Notes: generated by a model not told the origin, from the sequence alone. Counted from the stretch's first letter, positions 16,734-26,028 are shown. The stretch is DNA of 64,000 nucleotides from Candidatus Desulfosporosinus nitrosoreducens (GCF_030954495.1 NZ_JAVHUW010000029.1:1-64000), one strand, 5' to 3'. A program made the numbers and translations.

Positions 16734-17959
16734 TGGGGATAGTCGCGCGTAAGAAGTTTAAAATAGGGCTTGTCTTAGGTCTGATTGCCTGTCTTCTACT
16801 TTTGCCGGGATGTTGGGGAAAACGAGAGGTGGAAGAATTGGCGCCTCTCATGGGAATAGGGCTTGATCTGGGCCAAAAACCGGGGACGTATCTGATTACC
16901 CTTCAATTGGCCAGACCTAAGCAAACTGGAGGAACGACGACAGAGATTGACAATCGGACGTTTAGTTTAGAGGTTTCAAGTGTTCGAGAAGCGACGGAGA
17001 TGGTTTATAAGATCTCAAGCCGTATACCATTTATGGGCTCTTTGAAGGTGATTGTTATTGGCGAAGATGCGGCAAAAGCCGGTTTTAATGATCTTATAGA
17101 TTTCGCCCAACGCTTTGCGGAGTTTCGCCGGTCAATGTACTTAGTTTTAGCCAAAGGCCAGGCTAAAGATATTTTAAATGTGAAATTGCGCAATGGGGAA
17201 TTGCCGGCGATGAATATTAAGAATCACATGGAGCAAGGAAATAAGCTGTCGGTTTTTCCAACAGTTCGTTTAGGGCATTATTTAACAGTTTTGGGTGAAG
17301 AAAGTACGGCTCCGATTGTTCCTGTAGTGGAAATTGTTAAGTCAGGAACCGAAGGCATTGAATATAATGGCGGTAAGGAAGGTGAAGAGATACAAATACA
17401 AGGTGCAGGTGTCTTTAGCGGGGATCATTTGGCGGATTACCTCTCAGATAAAGAGACCAAAGGATATATGTGGCTTGAAAACAATGTTGATAACCGCTTG
17501 ATAAACACGATGGATAATCAGGACAGTGACATTAATTTTGGCGGACAAGTGCTAAAATCTACGACAAACTATAGAGTCTACGATAATAAGGGAACAATAG
17601 GAATGCAATACCAGATTAAAGCAAGCATTGCTGTCGATGAAGTGATGGGGATGAAAAAACAATTCTCAGAGACGGAGTGGGTTAGTCTTATGAATGACGC
17701 TGAAAATAGTTTTGCGCAAGTAATTCAAAAGGAATGTGAGAGTTCTATTCAGAAGGAAAGAGAACTAAGCCTGGATTTCTTAGGCATTGGGCGGCATATT
17801 GAAGAGAGAAATCCTGTCTACTGGAAAACAATCAAGGACCAGTGGGAGGGGAAAATCGCCTATTTTCCAATTTCTCTGAATGTGCAGGTATCCATACATC
17901 ACTCAGGCATGTCGGATAGCAGTGCGACGACTAATTCAAGGGAAGAAGGGAAAGAATAA
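16730..17959 (+). CDS. Spore germination receptor C subunit, lipoprotein
   Basis: 409 aa GerAC-family lipoprotein. After a basic start and a hydrophobic segment comes the lipobox LLPGC (Cys about 27), then the family's WGKREVEELAPLMGIGLD. It is anchored on the outer face of the spore inner membrane with the A and B subunits. ATG 16730 overlaps the B stop as ATGA and is preceded by AAGGGGG. There is no terminator after it; the gin gene follows after 30 nt. Confidence 0.93.
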   Translation: MMGIVARKKFKIGLVLGLIACLLLLPGCWGKREVEELAPLMGIGLDLGQKPGTYLITLQLARPKQTGGTTTEIDNRTFSLEVSSVREATEMVYKISSRIPFMGSLKVIVIGEDAAKAGFNDLIDFAQRFAEFRRSMYLVLAKGQAKDILNVKLRNGELPAMNIKNHMEQGNKLSVFPTVRLGHYLTVLGEESTAPIVPVVEIVKSGTEGIEYNGGKEGEEIQIQGAGVFSGDHLADYLSDKETKGYMWLENNVDNRLINTMDNQDSDINFGGQVLKSTTNYRVYDNKGTIGMQYQIKASIAVDEVMGMKKQFSETEWVSLMNDAENSFAQVIQKECESSIQKERELSLDFLGIGRHIEERNPVYWKTIKDQWEGKIAYFPISLNVQVSIHHSGMSDSSATTNSREEGKE

Positions 17960-17989
17960 GGAAGAGAAGTAATTAGGGGGAAGTTAGCA

Positions 17990-18247
17990 ATGATTAAAAC
18001 AATACATACACTTAACCGTTTTGAAAACACTAAAAAAGATAGTAATCAAGAAATTGCCCTACCGAAAGGAAAAGTCCTTCCGGTATGTTATCGCTGCGCT
18101 CAGGTTCCCCAGAATGGTCTCTATGATGGTTTTCGCGTGCGGGGGATGTTTTTCTGCTCAGATTGTCAGCAAGAGTTGTGCTCAGCAGAACAAGGCACAC
18201 CGGAGTATCAGGAATTTCTTTTTTTAATCCAAGGTCTCCTTTTTTGA
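17990..18247 (+). CDS. gin: Sigma-G inhibitor Gin (CsfB)
   Basis: 85 aa. Four cysteines in two CxxC pairs (33/36 and 56/59) separated by 19 residues match the zinc-binding dimer Gin, which binds and blocks sigma-G until late forespore development and also affects sigma-E. Start ATG behind TAGGGGG with good spacing. In B. subtilis gin (csfB) lies just upstream of the yaaO region, and here the decarboxylase-like gene follows, so context agrees. Unlike there, it lies directly behind a gerA operon, 30 nt from gerAC, with no intervening terminator. Confidence 0.88.
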   Translation: MIKTIHTLNRFENTKKDSNQEIALPKGKVLPVCYRCAQVPQNGLYDGFRVRGMFFCSDCQQELCSAEQGTPEYQEFLFLIQGLLF

Positions 18248-18262
18248 GCAGGTTATCAAGAG

Positions 18263-18318
18263 CATCTACATTGGATAACCCGAGATATGACCGGATCTCG
18301 GGTTATCCAATGTAGATG
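18263..18318. repeat. Perfect 24-bp inverted repeat
   Basis: Arms 18263-18286 and 18295-18318 are exact reverse complements with an 8-nt loop. There is no T-run on either side, so it is not a standard intrinsic terminator, though it could end or stabilise the gerA-gin transcript. Confidence 0.9.
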
Positions 18319-18408
18319 AAATATTCGTTAACATGTGATAAAATAGGTAGAATACCATGTGTCAATTATGCCTTGAGGTAAGGGCCTCAGGTAAATGGAG
18401 GTTCGTTG

Positions 18409-19839
18409 GTGGGTGATCTTGGAGAAGGATTGAGCCATTATCAAAGGCAAGGATTTTGCTCTTTCCATACTCCTGGCCATAAAGGGCGACAGGAGTTTTT
18501 TCATGGCCTGGATTTCTGTGGATTTGACTTAACTGAGCTGCCGGGACTCGACATGCTGCATTCCCCGAGCGGAATTATTGCTCAAGCCCAAAGGCGTTCG
18601 GCTCAAATTTTTGGGGCAGATGAGACCTATTTTTTAGTTAACGGAGGAACCGTTGGCAACCAAGCGATGTTTCTTGCTCTTACGGATACAACCAAACAGG
18701 TTGTCGTAGAAAGAAGTTCGCATCGTTCGGTTATGTCCGCCTTAGTCTTGAGTGGATTTCGGCCCCAATATCTAAATTCTGTAATTCATCCGGAATTTAA
18801 TCTTCCCTTGGGCTTTAATGCAGCCGGACAATTTTCTTGGTCAAAGGTGTCCGCCTGCCACGTTACCTATCCCAGTTATTATGGGACAGGTATAGATTTG
18901 CAGGGCTTGTCAACGGAAAGAACAGACCTGGCACCTCATACACCATTATTAGTTGATCAAGCTCACGGATCTCATTTTCTTAACTCATTATTTCCACCGA
19001 GTGCTTTAAGGCTTGGAGCAGATCTCGTTTTGCACAGCACTCATAAGACGTTAAGCGCCTTAACCCAATCAGCTATGCTTCACGTTCAAGGGACAAAGGT
19101 TTCACGTACTCGTTTAAGACAAAGCTTGGAACTTTTACAATCGTCCAGCCCTAGTTACGTATTGCTTGCTTCCTTGGAACGAGCCGCAGAGTATGCCCTG
19201 GAAGTCGGCCGCTGGGAGATTCTGCGGGAAGAGGTTGAGCGGCTCCATCATACTGTCGGGGGAAGGTTCCGCATTCTTTCGCAGAAAGATGTGGGGACGT
19301 ATGGGATTCACAGTGTAGATTGGTCTAAAATCCTGATTAATACGTTGCCCTTGGGAGTATCGGCTTCTCGTTGTGTTGAATTTCTCCGCAAGGAGTTTCG
19401 TTTAGAGCCTGAATTATGGGATGAAGAAAATATTTTATTCTTAATAGGAATTGGCAATACTCCTGAAGACATCCGGAGACTTAGAAAAGGACTGGATTGT
19501 TTGTCGAACAAAGTTCTAGCGTTGGGATTTGAGGATTTTAAACATCAGGACAGAAAAGACAAGGGAATTGCTGCCGCATTGCCGCCCCAGATTCTAACGC
19601 CGCGGGAAGCATTTTTAGCTCCAAAACGACAAATTGCCCTGCGGGAAAGTCTGGGTTGTATTGTAGGAGAAACTATCTCACCTTATCCGCCGGGAATTCC
19701 CATCATTGTCATGGGTGAACAAATGACTTCTGAGGTTCTCGAGACCCTTCTTGCGGTTGAAAAAGGACGTTGGCAAGGATGGCAAGGCTTTGAAAGCCAA
19801 ACGATTTGGATTGTCGAGGAGGAACAAAGAATGTCATGA
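18409..19839 (+). CDS. YaaO-like Orn/Lys/Arg decarboxylase-family protein
   Basis: 476 aa PLP-dependent fold-type I enzyme of the Orn/Lys/Arg decarboxylase family. It shows FHTPGHKG near the start, the glycine-rich VNGGTVGN, DQAHGSHF with the PLP-contacting Asp, and the Schiff-base Lys in HSTHKTLSALTQS. The C-terminal PPYPPGIP-type block appears as PYPPGIPII. Substrate is not determinable; relatives make cadaverine or agmatine or are of unknown role. GTG 18409 lies 7-8 nt from ATGGAGG; TTG 18406 is possible. It overlaps holB as ATGA. In Bacillus tmk, yaaQ and yaaR separate these two genes; here they are absent. Confidence 0.88.
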   Translation: MGDLGEGLSHYQRQGFCSFHTPGHKGRQEFFHGLDFCGFDLTELPGLDMLHSPSGIIAQAQRRSAQIFGADETYFLVNGGTVGNQAMFLALTDTTKQVVVERSSHRSVMSALVLSGFRPQYLNSVIHPEFNLPLGFNAAGQFSWSKVSACHVTYPSYYGTGIDLQGLSTERTDLAPHTPLLVDQAHGSHFLNSLFPPSALRLGADLVLHSTHKTLSALTQSAMLHVQGTKVSRTRLRQSLELLQSSSPSYVLLASLERAAEYALEVGRWEILREEVERLHHTVGGRFRILSQKDVGTYGIHSVDWSKILINTLPLGVSASRCVEFLRKEFRLEPELWDEENILFLIGIGNTPEDIRRLRKGLDCLSNKVLALGFEDFKHQDRKDKGIAAALPPQILTPREAFLAPKRQIALRESLGCIVGETISPYPPGIPIIVMGEQMTSEVLETLLAVEKGRWQGWQGFESQTIWIVEEEQRMS

Positions 19840-20714
19840 ATCTACCGCTGACGCTTTTAGAAAAAGCGGCCCGAGAAGAACATTTGGCGCACCTTTTGCT
19901 TTTTCACGGAGGCAGTGCTTCCTATCGACGGGGCATGGCCTTGCGTTTAGCCCAGATTTTAAATTGTATCTCACCGTTACCGGAAGGTCCATGCCAAACC
20001 TGCGGAGCCTGTCATAAAATTTCCGGTGGTAACCATCCAGATGTTTTATGGCTAAAACCCCTCAAAACGACTATTGGGATTGAACAGGTCCTTACCTGGC
20101 AGGAAAAAGTATACTTAAAGCATTATGAGGGAAGATATAAGATTTCCGTTATTGAACAAGCAGAAGGGTTAACCTTGCCGGCAGCCAATGCCCTTCTCAA
20201 AGTTATTGAAGAACCGCCGGATCGTTCGGTGATCATCTTAAGTGCCGGAAATGTAGAAGGAATACTGCCTACGATACAAAGCCGGGCCCAACTGATTTAT
20301 TTTTCTGATCCTTCCGCGGAAATTTGGCTTCAGGGACTGGGAGAGGTGGATCAAGCAGAGGCTAAATTGGCCTTTGAGCTAAGTGGCAATAACCAAAGTT
20401 TAGCTACGGCAATTTTGGAGCTTGGCGTTTTCCCGCTTCAAGAATGGCTTGAAAAATATTCTCAGGCTGTCCGGAGCAAGGACTTTTTAAGTTTAAATTC
20501 TCTTTTCCCCCTGGAAAAAAATCAGGCGGCTATTTATTTGCAGACTTTAGCCGTACAGACTCAAAAAGGCATTTCCATAGGCACAAACCATCCGTTTGAA
20601 CTTTTGGCTATTGGCAAAGCAAGTGATGCCTTAAGACAACAAGTGAATCCAAGGTTGGTTATAGAAGTATTAGCTTTAGAATTATTTCAGCAAGGAGGGG
20701 TTCTCTGTGATTGA
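19836..20714 (+). CDS. holB: DNA polymerase III delta' subunit
   Basis: 292 aa clamp-loader delta' subunit. A four-Cys zinc module (CISPLPEGPCQTCGAC) lies at about 44-59, and the SRC-like sensor is visible as ILPTIQSRAQL. The P-loop position reads HGGSASYRRG, so the Walker A is degenerate, as expected for the non-ATPase delta'. The ATG overlaps the upstream stop as ATGA; TTG 19806 is open in frame but lies inside the upstream gene. Translationally coupled to ricT downstream (8-nt overlap). Confidence 0.93.
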   Translation: MNLPLTLLEKAAREEHLAHLLLFHGGSASYRRGMALRLAQILNCISPLPEGPCQTCGACHKISGGNHPDVLWLKPLKTTIGIEQVLTWQEKVYLKHYEGRYKISVIEQAEGLTLPAANALLKVIEEPPDRSVIILSAGNVEGILPTIQSRAQLIYFSDPSAEIWLQGLGEVDQAEAKLAFELSGNNQSLATAILELGVFPLQEWLEKYSQAVRSKDFLSLNSLFPLEKNQAAIYLQTLAVQTQKGISIGTNHPFELLAIGKASDALRQQVNPRLVIEVLALELFQQGGVLCD

Positions 20715-21519
20715 GGTTGTCGGCGTTCGCTTTAAAAACGCGGGTAAAATATATTATTTCTCCCCGGGAGACCTTAAGCTTGAGGCTTTTGATAAAGTAA
20801 TTGTTGAAACGGCGAGAGGCATCGAATTCGGAGAATTAGTCATTCCCCCCCGACAAGTTGCAGACGAAGAAGTAATTCTCCCCTTAAAGCAAGTCATTCG
20901 GAAAGCAACGCCTGTTGATGAACAATTTGTCGAACAGAATAGAACTAAGGAAAAAGATGCGTTTCAAATTTGCTTAAAGAAAATATCAGAACATCAATTA
21001 CCTATGAAATTAGTAGATGTTGAATATACCTTTGACGGCAATAAAATTATTTTTTCTTTTACAGCGGAAGGCCGCGTTGATTTCAGGGAATTGGTTAAGG
21101 ATTTGGCGGCTATTTTCCGCACGCGTATTGAATTGCGGCAAATTGGGGTGCGGGATGAAGCTAAAATGCTCGGGGGAGTGGGGTCTTGCGGGAGAATACT
21201 TTGTTGCACGTCATTTTTAGGAGATTTTGAGCCGGTCTCGATCCGTATGGCCAAAGATCAGAAACTTTCCCTTAATCCTACAAAAATTTCCGGAATTTGT
21301 GGCCGGCTTATGTGTTGTCTTAAGTATGAAAATGGTTGTTATAAGCCTGACGATAAAGACCATTGCTTTAATTCCCAGGCCTTAGAAGGAGATAAGTTAA
21401 TAGAGATTTTGGACGAACAAAATTTTCAGATTGAAAATGTTTATTCTCCAAAAGCAAATGCTAAACAGCGTTGTCCCAGGAAAGGGGAAAAGCCCAAAGG
21501 AAAGAGTGAGAAGGTATGA
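20707..21519 (+). CDS. ricT: RicT/YaaT, PSP1-domain protein
   Basis: 270 aa. RicT (YaaT) joins RicA and RicF in an iron-sulfur-containing complex that directs RNase Y processing and promotes sporulation and biofilm formation in Bacillus. The PSP1 domain includes the Cys-rich core [12 protein letters not shown]...[11 protein letters not shown] at about 157-204, the likely cluster ligands. GTG start behind AGGAGGGG. The tail is basic and low complexity. It overlaps yabA by 4 nt (ATGA), so holB-ricT-yabA is one operon, in the Bacillus order. Confidence 0.93.
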   Translation: MIEVVGVRFKNAGKIYYFSPGDLKLEAFDKVIVETARGIEFGELVIPPRQVADEEVILPLKQVIRKATPVDEQFVEQNRTKEKDAFQICLKKISEHQLPMKLVDVEYTFDGNKIIFSFTAEGRVDFRELVKDLAAIFRTRIELRQIGVRDEAKMLGGVGSCGRILCCTSFLGDFEPVSIRMAKDQKLSLNPTKISGICGRLMCCLKYENGCYKPDDKDHCFNSQALEGDKLIEILDEQNFQIENVYSPKANAKQRCPRKGEKPKGKSEKV

Positions 21520-21821
21520 GCCAGTTAACTCAGGCCCTTACAGAAGTAGAAGAAAAATTGCGTTCTCTTTTGGAAGAAGTTAACCATCTCAAGCCCTATG
21601 TCAAAGCTTTAGAAGAAGAAAACGTCCGGCTTAAACGGGAATGTACTCTTCCGGAAAAGGAGACGGAACGTGTTATTGCCAATGCCGAACACATTCAAGG
21701 GGTTGCCCATGACAACTTGGTGCGTCTTTATCAGGAGGGATTTCACGTTTGCCACCTCCATTTCGGGCAGCCGTTAGAAGGGGATTGCTTGTTTTGCATG
21801 GGGTTTTTAAGGAAAGATTAA
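21516..21821 (+). CDS. yabA: Replication initiation control protein YabA
   Basis: 101 aa. It has an N-terminal coiled coil (tetramerising in Bacillus YabA) and a C-terminal zinc module [16 protein letters not shown]. YabA bridges DnaA and the DnaN clamp and prevents over-initiation of replication. It is slightly shorter than the 119-aa B. subtilis protein. ATGA overlap with ricT. Confidence 0.93.
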   Translation: MSQLTQALTEVEEKLRSLLEEVNHLKPYVKALEEENVRLKRECTLPEKETERVIANAEHIQGVAHDNLVRLYQEGFHVCHLHFGQPLEGDCLFCMGFLRKD

Positions 21822-21855
21822 GATCATAAGATTTTTAAAGGGTGGGTGGTCTTAC

Positions 21856-22686
21856 ATGTTGGCGAAAGGGACCTTGTATATATGTGGGACCCCAATCGGT
21901 AATCTGGGAGATATCACGTTACGAGTCTTGGATACATTGCGGGATGCTGATTTGATTGCTGCCGAGGATACACGCCATTCGCGCAAACTATTGCAGCACT
22001 ATCAGATTACGACGCATCTTACCAGTTATCATGAACACAATGAAAAGAAGAAATCCTTAGAATTAATAGAGAGGCTTAAAGCCGGTCAAACAATTGCCCT
22101 TATCAGTGACGCCGGGCTGCCCGGCATTTCTGATCCGGGGAGTGAAATTATTCGCTTATGTCTGGAAGAAAACATCCCTGTGGATGTCTTGCCAGGGCCT
22201 AATGCCGCGCTAACAGCTTTGGTTTTATCGGGAATGCCCTCGGAACATTTTCTTTTCTATGGATTTTTGCCGCAAGCTTCGGGAGAAAGGAAACGAAGCT
22301 TGGAGCATCTATCAAATTGTCAAGAGACTTTGATCTTGTATGAGGCCCCCCATCGTTTGGTGAGTACACTGCAAGGATTAGCCGAATACTTTGGCGAGCG
22401 TGAGGCCGCAGTGGTCCGGGAATTAACCAAAGTCCATCAGCAAGTTCACAAAAATAGTCTTCCTAAGCTGAAAGAAGAGTTTGAAAGAACCTCCCCTCGT
22501 GGAGAATGCTGCATAGTGATTGCGCCCTATATTCCGACAAAATTGGTCGGAGGTCCCGATGAATGGCGAAATGAAGTGAATCAGGGAATTCAGCAGGGTT
22601 TGACTAAGAAGGATGCAATGAAAGATGTGGCAAAGCGTTATGGAGTGAGAAAGTCGGAGGTTTACCAAGCCTTACTGGAGACATAG
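21856..22686 (+). CDS. rsmI: 16S rRNA (cytidine-1402 2'-O)-methyltransferase
   Basis: 276 aa, the normal size. It uses SAM to 2'-O-methylate C1402 in the ribosomal P site. The tetrapyrrole-methylase fold is shown by GTLYICGTPIGNLGDIT at the start, AAEDTRHSRKLL and LISDAGLPGISDPG. The C-terminal RsmI extension is present. It follows yabA after 34 nt, as in Bacillus apart from the missing yabB and yazA. Confidence 0.96.
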   Translation: MLAKGTLYICGTPIGNLGDITLRVLDTLRDADLIAAEDTRHSRKLLQHYQITTHLTSYHEHNEKKKSLELIERLKAGQTIALISDAGLPGISDPGSEIIRLCLEENIPVDVLPGPNAALTALVLSGMPSEHFLFYGFLPQASGERKRSLEHLSNCQETLILYEAPHRLVSTLQGLAEYFGEREAAVVRELTKVHQQVHKNSLPKLKEEFERTSPRGECCIVIAPYIPTKLVGGPDEWRNEVNQGIQQGLTKKDAMKDVAKRYGVRKSEVYQALLET

Positions 22687-22753
22687 TGCAGACGGCCGCC
22701 TAGCTGCACTTATGCCGGAAAAAAGTACGAACAAAGTTTAGATATTCTGACAG

Positions 22754-22779
22754 AAAAAAACGAAGGCCTAAGGCCTTCG
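22754..22779 (-). terminator. Terminator of abrB (minus strand)
   Basis: Palindrome CGAAGGCCTAAGGCCTTCG with seven A on the plus strand, giving a T-run on the minus strand after abrB. Confidence 0.85.
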
Positions 22780-22834
22780 CAGAGTTCATTGCTCAAAAGT
22801 AATGAAGGATGATATCTATGTATTTGATATGGAA

Positions 22835-23116
22835 TTAAACAGCTTTGGAACCGGACTCTACGTTGCCAAGGATAGCTTCACCCATCGCCACGGCACATTC
22901 ACGGCAAACATTCTTACCATGGAAAAGTTGGTTATCGCTGGCATTACCACAAAATACACAAGCAGGTTCATACTTTTTCAGGATAATTTTTTCTTGATCA
23001 ACATAAATCTCCAGAGCGTCTTTTTCGTCAATTCCCAATGTACGGCGAAGTTCAATGGGTAAAACAATACGACCAAGTTCATCTACTTTTCTCACGATTC
23101 CCGTTGATTTCATCAT
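22835..23116 (-). CDS. abrB: AbrB-family transition-state regulator with C-terminal CxxC pairs
   Basis: 93 aa. The N-terminal swapped-hairpin DNA-binding domain is nearly that of Bacillus AbrB (STGIVRKVDELGRIVLPIE, then RRTLGIDEKDALEIYVD). AbrB represses many transition-state and sporulation genes. The C-terminal half differs from Bacillus. It carries CVFC at about 54-57 and CREC at about 72-75, a likely zinc-binding module. Start ATG 23116 is supported by GGGAGC 8 nt upstream and by homology; GTG 23122 is the alternative. It is the only minus-strand gene between gin and the glycosyltransferase, in the usual slot between rsmI and metG. Confidence 0.92.
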   Translation of the reverse strand: MMKSTGIVRKVDELGRIVLPIELRRTLGIDEKDALEIYVDQEKIILKKYEPACVFCGNASDNQLFHGKNVCRECAVAMGEAILGNVESGSKAV

Positions 23117-23164
23117 TTTCACTCGCTCCCTTTACAACAACATTCGACAGAAAACTACAACCTT

Positions 23165-23193
23165 ATGATACCAACGGTTCCAATTAAAGTCAA
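23165..23193 (-). promoter_or_regulatory. abrB promoter
   Basis: On the minus strand TTGACT, 17-bp spacer, TATCAT; the predicted transcript starts about 40 nt before the start codon. Confidence 0.75.
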
Positions 23194-23271
23194 CCGTTTT
23201 TGAGGTTGTTAGGAATTAAATTTTGTAAACGCCATAATACAGTACATATTAATTTTTTATTATGGTTATAC

Positions 23272-23300
23272 TTGACGGATATGAATTTATATGCTAAAGA
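23272..23300 (+). promoter_or_regulatory. Possible metG promoter
   Basis: TTGACG, 17-bp spacer, TAAAGA. The -10 is weak. No T-box or SAM riboswitch is seen in the short leader. Confidence 0.45.
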
Positions 23301-23326
23301 TTTAAGATTGAGAGGAGACTCGAATC

Positions 23327-25267
23327 GTGAATTATTACATTACTACTCCCATATTTTATCCCAATTCAAGCCCCCATATTGGAACGGCTTATACGACAGT
23401 CGCAGCAGATGCACTGGCTCGCTATCATAGATTGCTGGGGGACAACGTTCGCTTTTTAACCGGAACGGATGAGAATGCCCAAAAGATTGTGCGGACTGCG
23501 GAAGCACACCAAATGGACCCTAAAGCATATGTTGATGGTGTCGTCCTGCGTTTCCAAGAGTTATGGAATGCCCTGGATATTTCTTATGACGATTTTATCC
23601 GGACGACTGAACAACGCCATGAAGTTGTTGTTCAGCAAATTTTTTCCAAGTTATATGATCAAGGGGATATTTATAAATCTGAGTATTCAGGCTGGTATTG
23701 TACTCCTTGTGAAACTTTTTGGACGGAAAGCAAATTGGTTGAAGGAAAATGCCCTAATCCCGATTGCCTGCGAGAGGTAGAACTTCTCAAAGAAGAAAGC
23801 TATTTCTTTCGTTTATCGAAATATCAAGATGCGCTGCTTAAACATATCCAGGAACATCCTGAGTTTATTCAGCCTGTTTCCCGGCGTAATGAGATGATTC
23901 GCTTTATTGAAAGCGGGTTAGAGGATCTGTGTGTTTCCAGAACGACATTTAAATGGGGAATTAAGGTTCCTTTTGATCCTAAGCATGTCGTCTATGTTTG
24001 GCTGGATGCCTTAATTAACTATATTTCGGCCCTGGGTTATCCTGACGGGGAGCTTTTAAAAGAGTATTGGCCGGCTAATGTACAAATTATGGGTAAAGAT
24101 ATTGTGCGTTTTCATGCGGTGATTTGGCCAATAATTTTAATGGCGCTTGGCCTACCCCTCCCGAAGGTTGTTTACGGTCATGGCTGGTATTTGACTAAAG
24201 ATGGGGGGAAAATATCCAAATCACGTGGCAATGTCCAGGATTCTTTCGAGTTGATTCAAAGGTATGGCTCTGATGCCATCCGCTATTTCCTACTGCGTGA
24301 GATGCAAGTAGGAACGGATGGTACGTACTCTGAAGATAACTTGGTAGATCGTTTGAACAGCGATTTGGCTAATGATTTTGGCAATTTTGTCTCGCGAAGT
24401 TTGGCAATGGTCGTTAAGTTTCGAGAGGGAATTGTACCTCGCCCGGGTCAAGATACCCTCCTGGAACAAGAATTAAGAGCTTTAAGTTCCGAGGTCAAAA
24501 AGAGTGTAGATGAAAGTTTGTCAAGATGTGATCCCGCGGGTGCTTTGGAACAAATTTGGCGTTTCGTGGCGCGCTGCAACAAATATGTGGATGAAACAGC
24601 TCCCTGGGCCTTGGCGAAACAAGGTGACCAGCAGGAGCGCTTAAATACGGTGCTTTATACCTTTGTGGAATGTGTTCGAATCTTGGGAATCTTGACTGCT
24701 CCTTTTATGCCGGGTATCCCTCCTCGAATCTGTACTTTGCTGGGCGGCGATGCGGGGCTTATTCGTTGGGAAGAGGCAGATCAGTGGGGAATAATCAATC
24801 CGGAAACTTGTGTTCAAAAGGGTGAGCAACTTTTCCCCCGCATTGATGTGTCTCAGTTTTCTACAGCAGAGGAGACGAAACCGATGACACCTGAACCTAA
24901 ACAGGAAGAGCAAGCTACGGCTTTAGAATTTGAACCCATTAAAGAAGAGATTAGTATCGAGGAGTTTTCCAAGCTCGATTTAAGAGTCGGCAAAGTTCTT
25001 AGCGCTGAAAAGGTTCCCAAAACGGAAAAGCTTTTGAAATTAGAGATTGAAATTTCCGGAGAAGTGCGCACTGTCGTTTCAGGTATCGCCAAACACTACG
25101 CTCCGGAGGAACTGGTTAATAAATTCGTGGTGGTTGTAGCGAATCTAAAGCCCACAAAGCTGAGGGGAATTACTTCTCAAGGCATGATTTTAGCTGCATC
25201 CCACGGGGAAGTGCTGGAAGTGCTTATGGCTGCCAAAGACCTTCCGGGTGGGGCGCAAGTGAAATGA
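23327..25267 (+). CDS. metG: Methionyl-tRNA synthetase
   Basis: 646 aa class I synthetase with the fused C-terminal tRNA-binding (EMAP-II/Trbp111-like) domain (about 545-646). The HIGH-type motif is PHIGTAY near residue 19, the zinc site CTPC...CPNPDC lies near 127-148, and the KMSKS loop is KISKSRGN near 297. GTG start behind AGAGGAG. It ends in an ATGA overlap with tatD, so the two are co-transcribed, as in Bacillus. Confidence 0.97.
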   Translation: MNYYITTPIFYPNSSPHIGTAYTTVAADALARYHRLLGDNVRFLTGTDENAQKIVRTAEAHQMDPKAYVDGVVLRFQELWNALDISYDDFIRTTEQRHEVVVQQIFSKLYDQGDIYKSEYSGWYCTPCETFWTESKLVEGKCPNPDCLREVELLKEESYFFRLSKYQDALLKHIQEHPEFIQPVSRRNEMIRFIESGLEDLCVSRTTFKWGIKVPFDPKHVVYVWLDALINYISALGYPDGELLKEYWPANVQIMGKDIVRFHAVIWPIILMALGLPLPKVVYGHGWYLTKDGGKISKSRGNVQDSFELIQRYGSDAIRYFLLREMQVGTDGTYSEDNLVDRLNSDLANDFGNFVSRSLAMVVKFREGIVPRPGQDTLLEQELRALSSEVKKSVDESLSRCDPAGALEQIWRFVARCNKYVDETAPWALAKQGDQQERLNTVLYTFVECVRILGILTAPFMPGIPPRICTLLGGDAGLIRWEEADQWGIINPETCVQKGEQLFPRIDVSQFSTAEETKPMTPEPKQEEQATALEFEPIKEEISIEEFSKLDLRVGKVLSAEKVPKTEKLLKLEIEISGEVRTVVSGIAKHYAPEELVNKFVVVVANLKPTKLRGITSQGMILAASHGEVLEVLMAAKDLPGGAQVK

Positions 25268-26028
25268 TTTGGGATACACATGCACATCTTGATGACCAAG
25301 ATTATGAAGAAGATTTTCAGGACGTTCTGAGCAGAATGGAATCGGCTGGAATCTCCCGAGTGACAAATGTGGGCTATGATTTTGCCTCTTCCAAACGGTC
25401 ACTTCGGTTAGCTCAGAACCATGACTTTATTTATGCTGCCATTGGCATTCATCCTCACAATGCCGAGGGGGTAACCAATGAAGTATTGGATCAGCTACAA
25501 GATATGGCGAAACAACCTAAAGTCTTGGCTTGGGGAGAAATTGGACTCGACTATTATCGTGACTTATCTCCGCGCTCTCTGCAAAAGGATATTTTTGTCC
25601 GCCAGATCGAATTGGCCAACCAAGTTGGCCTGCCCATTATAATCCATAATCGGGATGCTCACCAGGATGTTTTAGAGATTGTAAAAGCTCATCCCCCGAA
25701 ATTTGGGGGAGTCTTTCACTGTTATTCCGGGTCTTGGGAGATGGCTAAAATTTTATTAAACATAGGATTTTATCTTTCCTTTGCCGGTCCGGTAACCTTT
25801 AAAAATGCCCGCCATACGGTTGAAGTCGCTAAAAATGCTCCTCTGGATCGTATTCTTGTTGAGACAGATTCGCCGTATTTATCTCCTGAGCCGCGCAGAG
25901 GAAAGCGGAACGAGCCGGCTTATGTGCGGGAAGTTGTTAAGAAACTTGCCGAAATCAGAGAATTAAGTCTGGAAGATATGGCGCAGCAGACAATGCATAA
26001 TGCCGAAAAGTTATTCGGGCTTACTTAA
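25264..26028 (+). CDS. TatD-family metal-dependent hydrolase (YabD)
   Basis: 254 aa TIM-barrel amidohydrolase-fold nuclease of the TatD family. Metal ligands are visible in DTHAHLD at the start, GEIGLDYY (about 93-100), the histidines in IIHNRDAH and FHCYSG, and ETDSPYLSP near 200. E. coli TatD is a 3'-5' exonuclease; the role of the Firmicute orthologue is not established. Starts within the metG stop codon. Confidence 0.93.
   Translation: MIWDTHAHLDDQDYEEDFQDVLSRMESAGISRVTNVGYDFASSKRSLRLAQNHDFIYAAIGIHPHNAEGVTNEVLDQLQDMAKQPKVLAWGEIGLDYYRDLSPRSLQKDIFVRQIELANQVGLPIIIHNRDAHQDVLEIVKAHPPKFGGVFHCYSGSWEMAKILLNIGFYLSFAGPVTFKNARHTVEVAKNAPLDRILVETDSPYLSPEPRRGKRNEPAYVREVVKKLAEIRELSLEDMAQQTMHNAEKLFGLT

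Noticed and set aside
23123..23326. T-box or SAM riboswitch ahead of metG
   Set aside because: The leader after the likely promoter is only ~20-30 nt and no T-box sequence is found.
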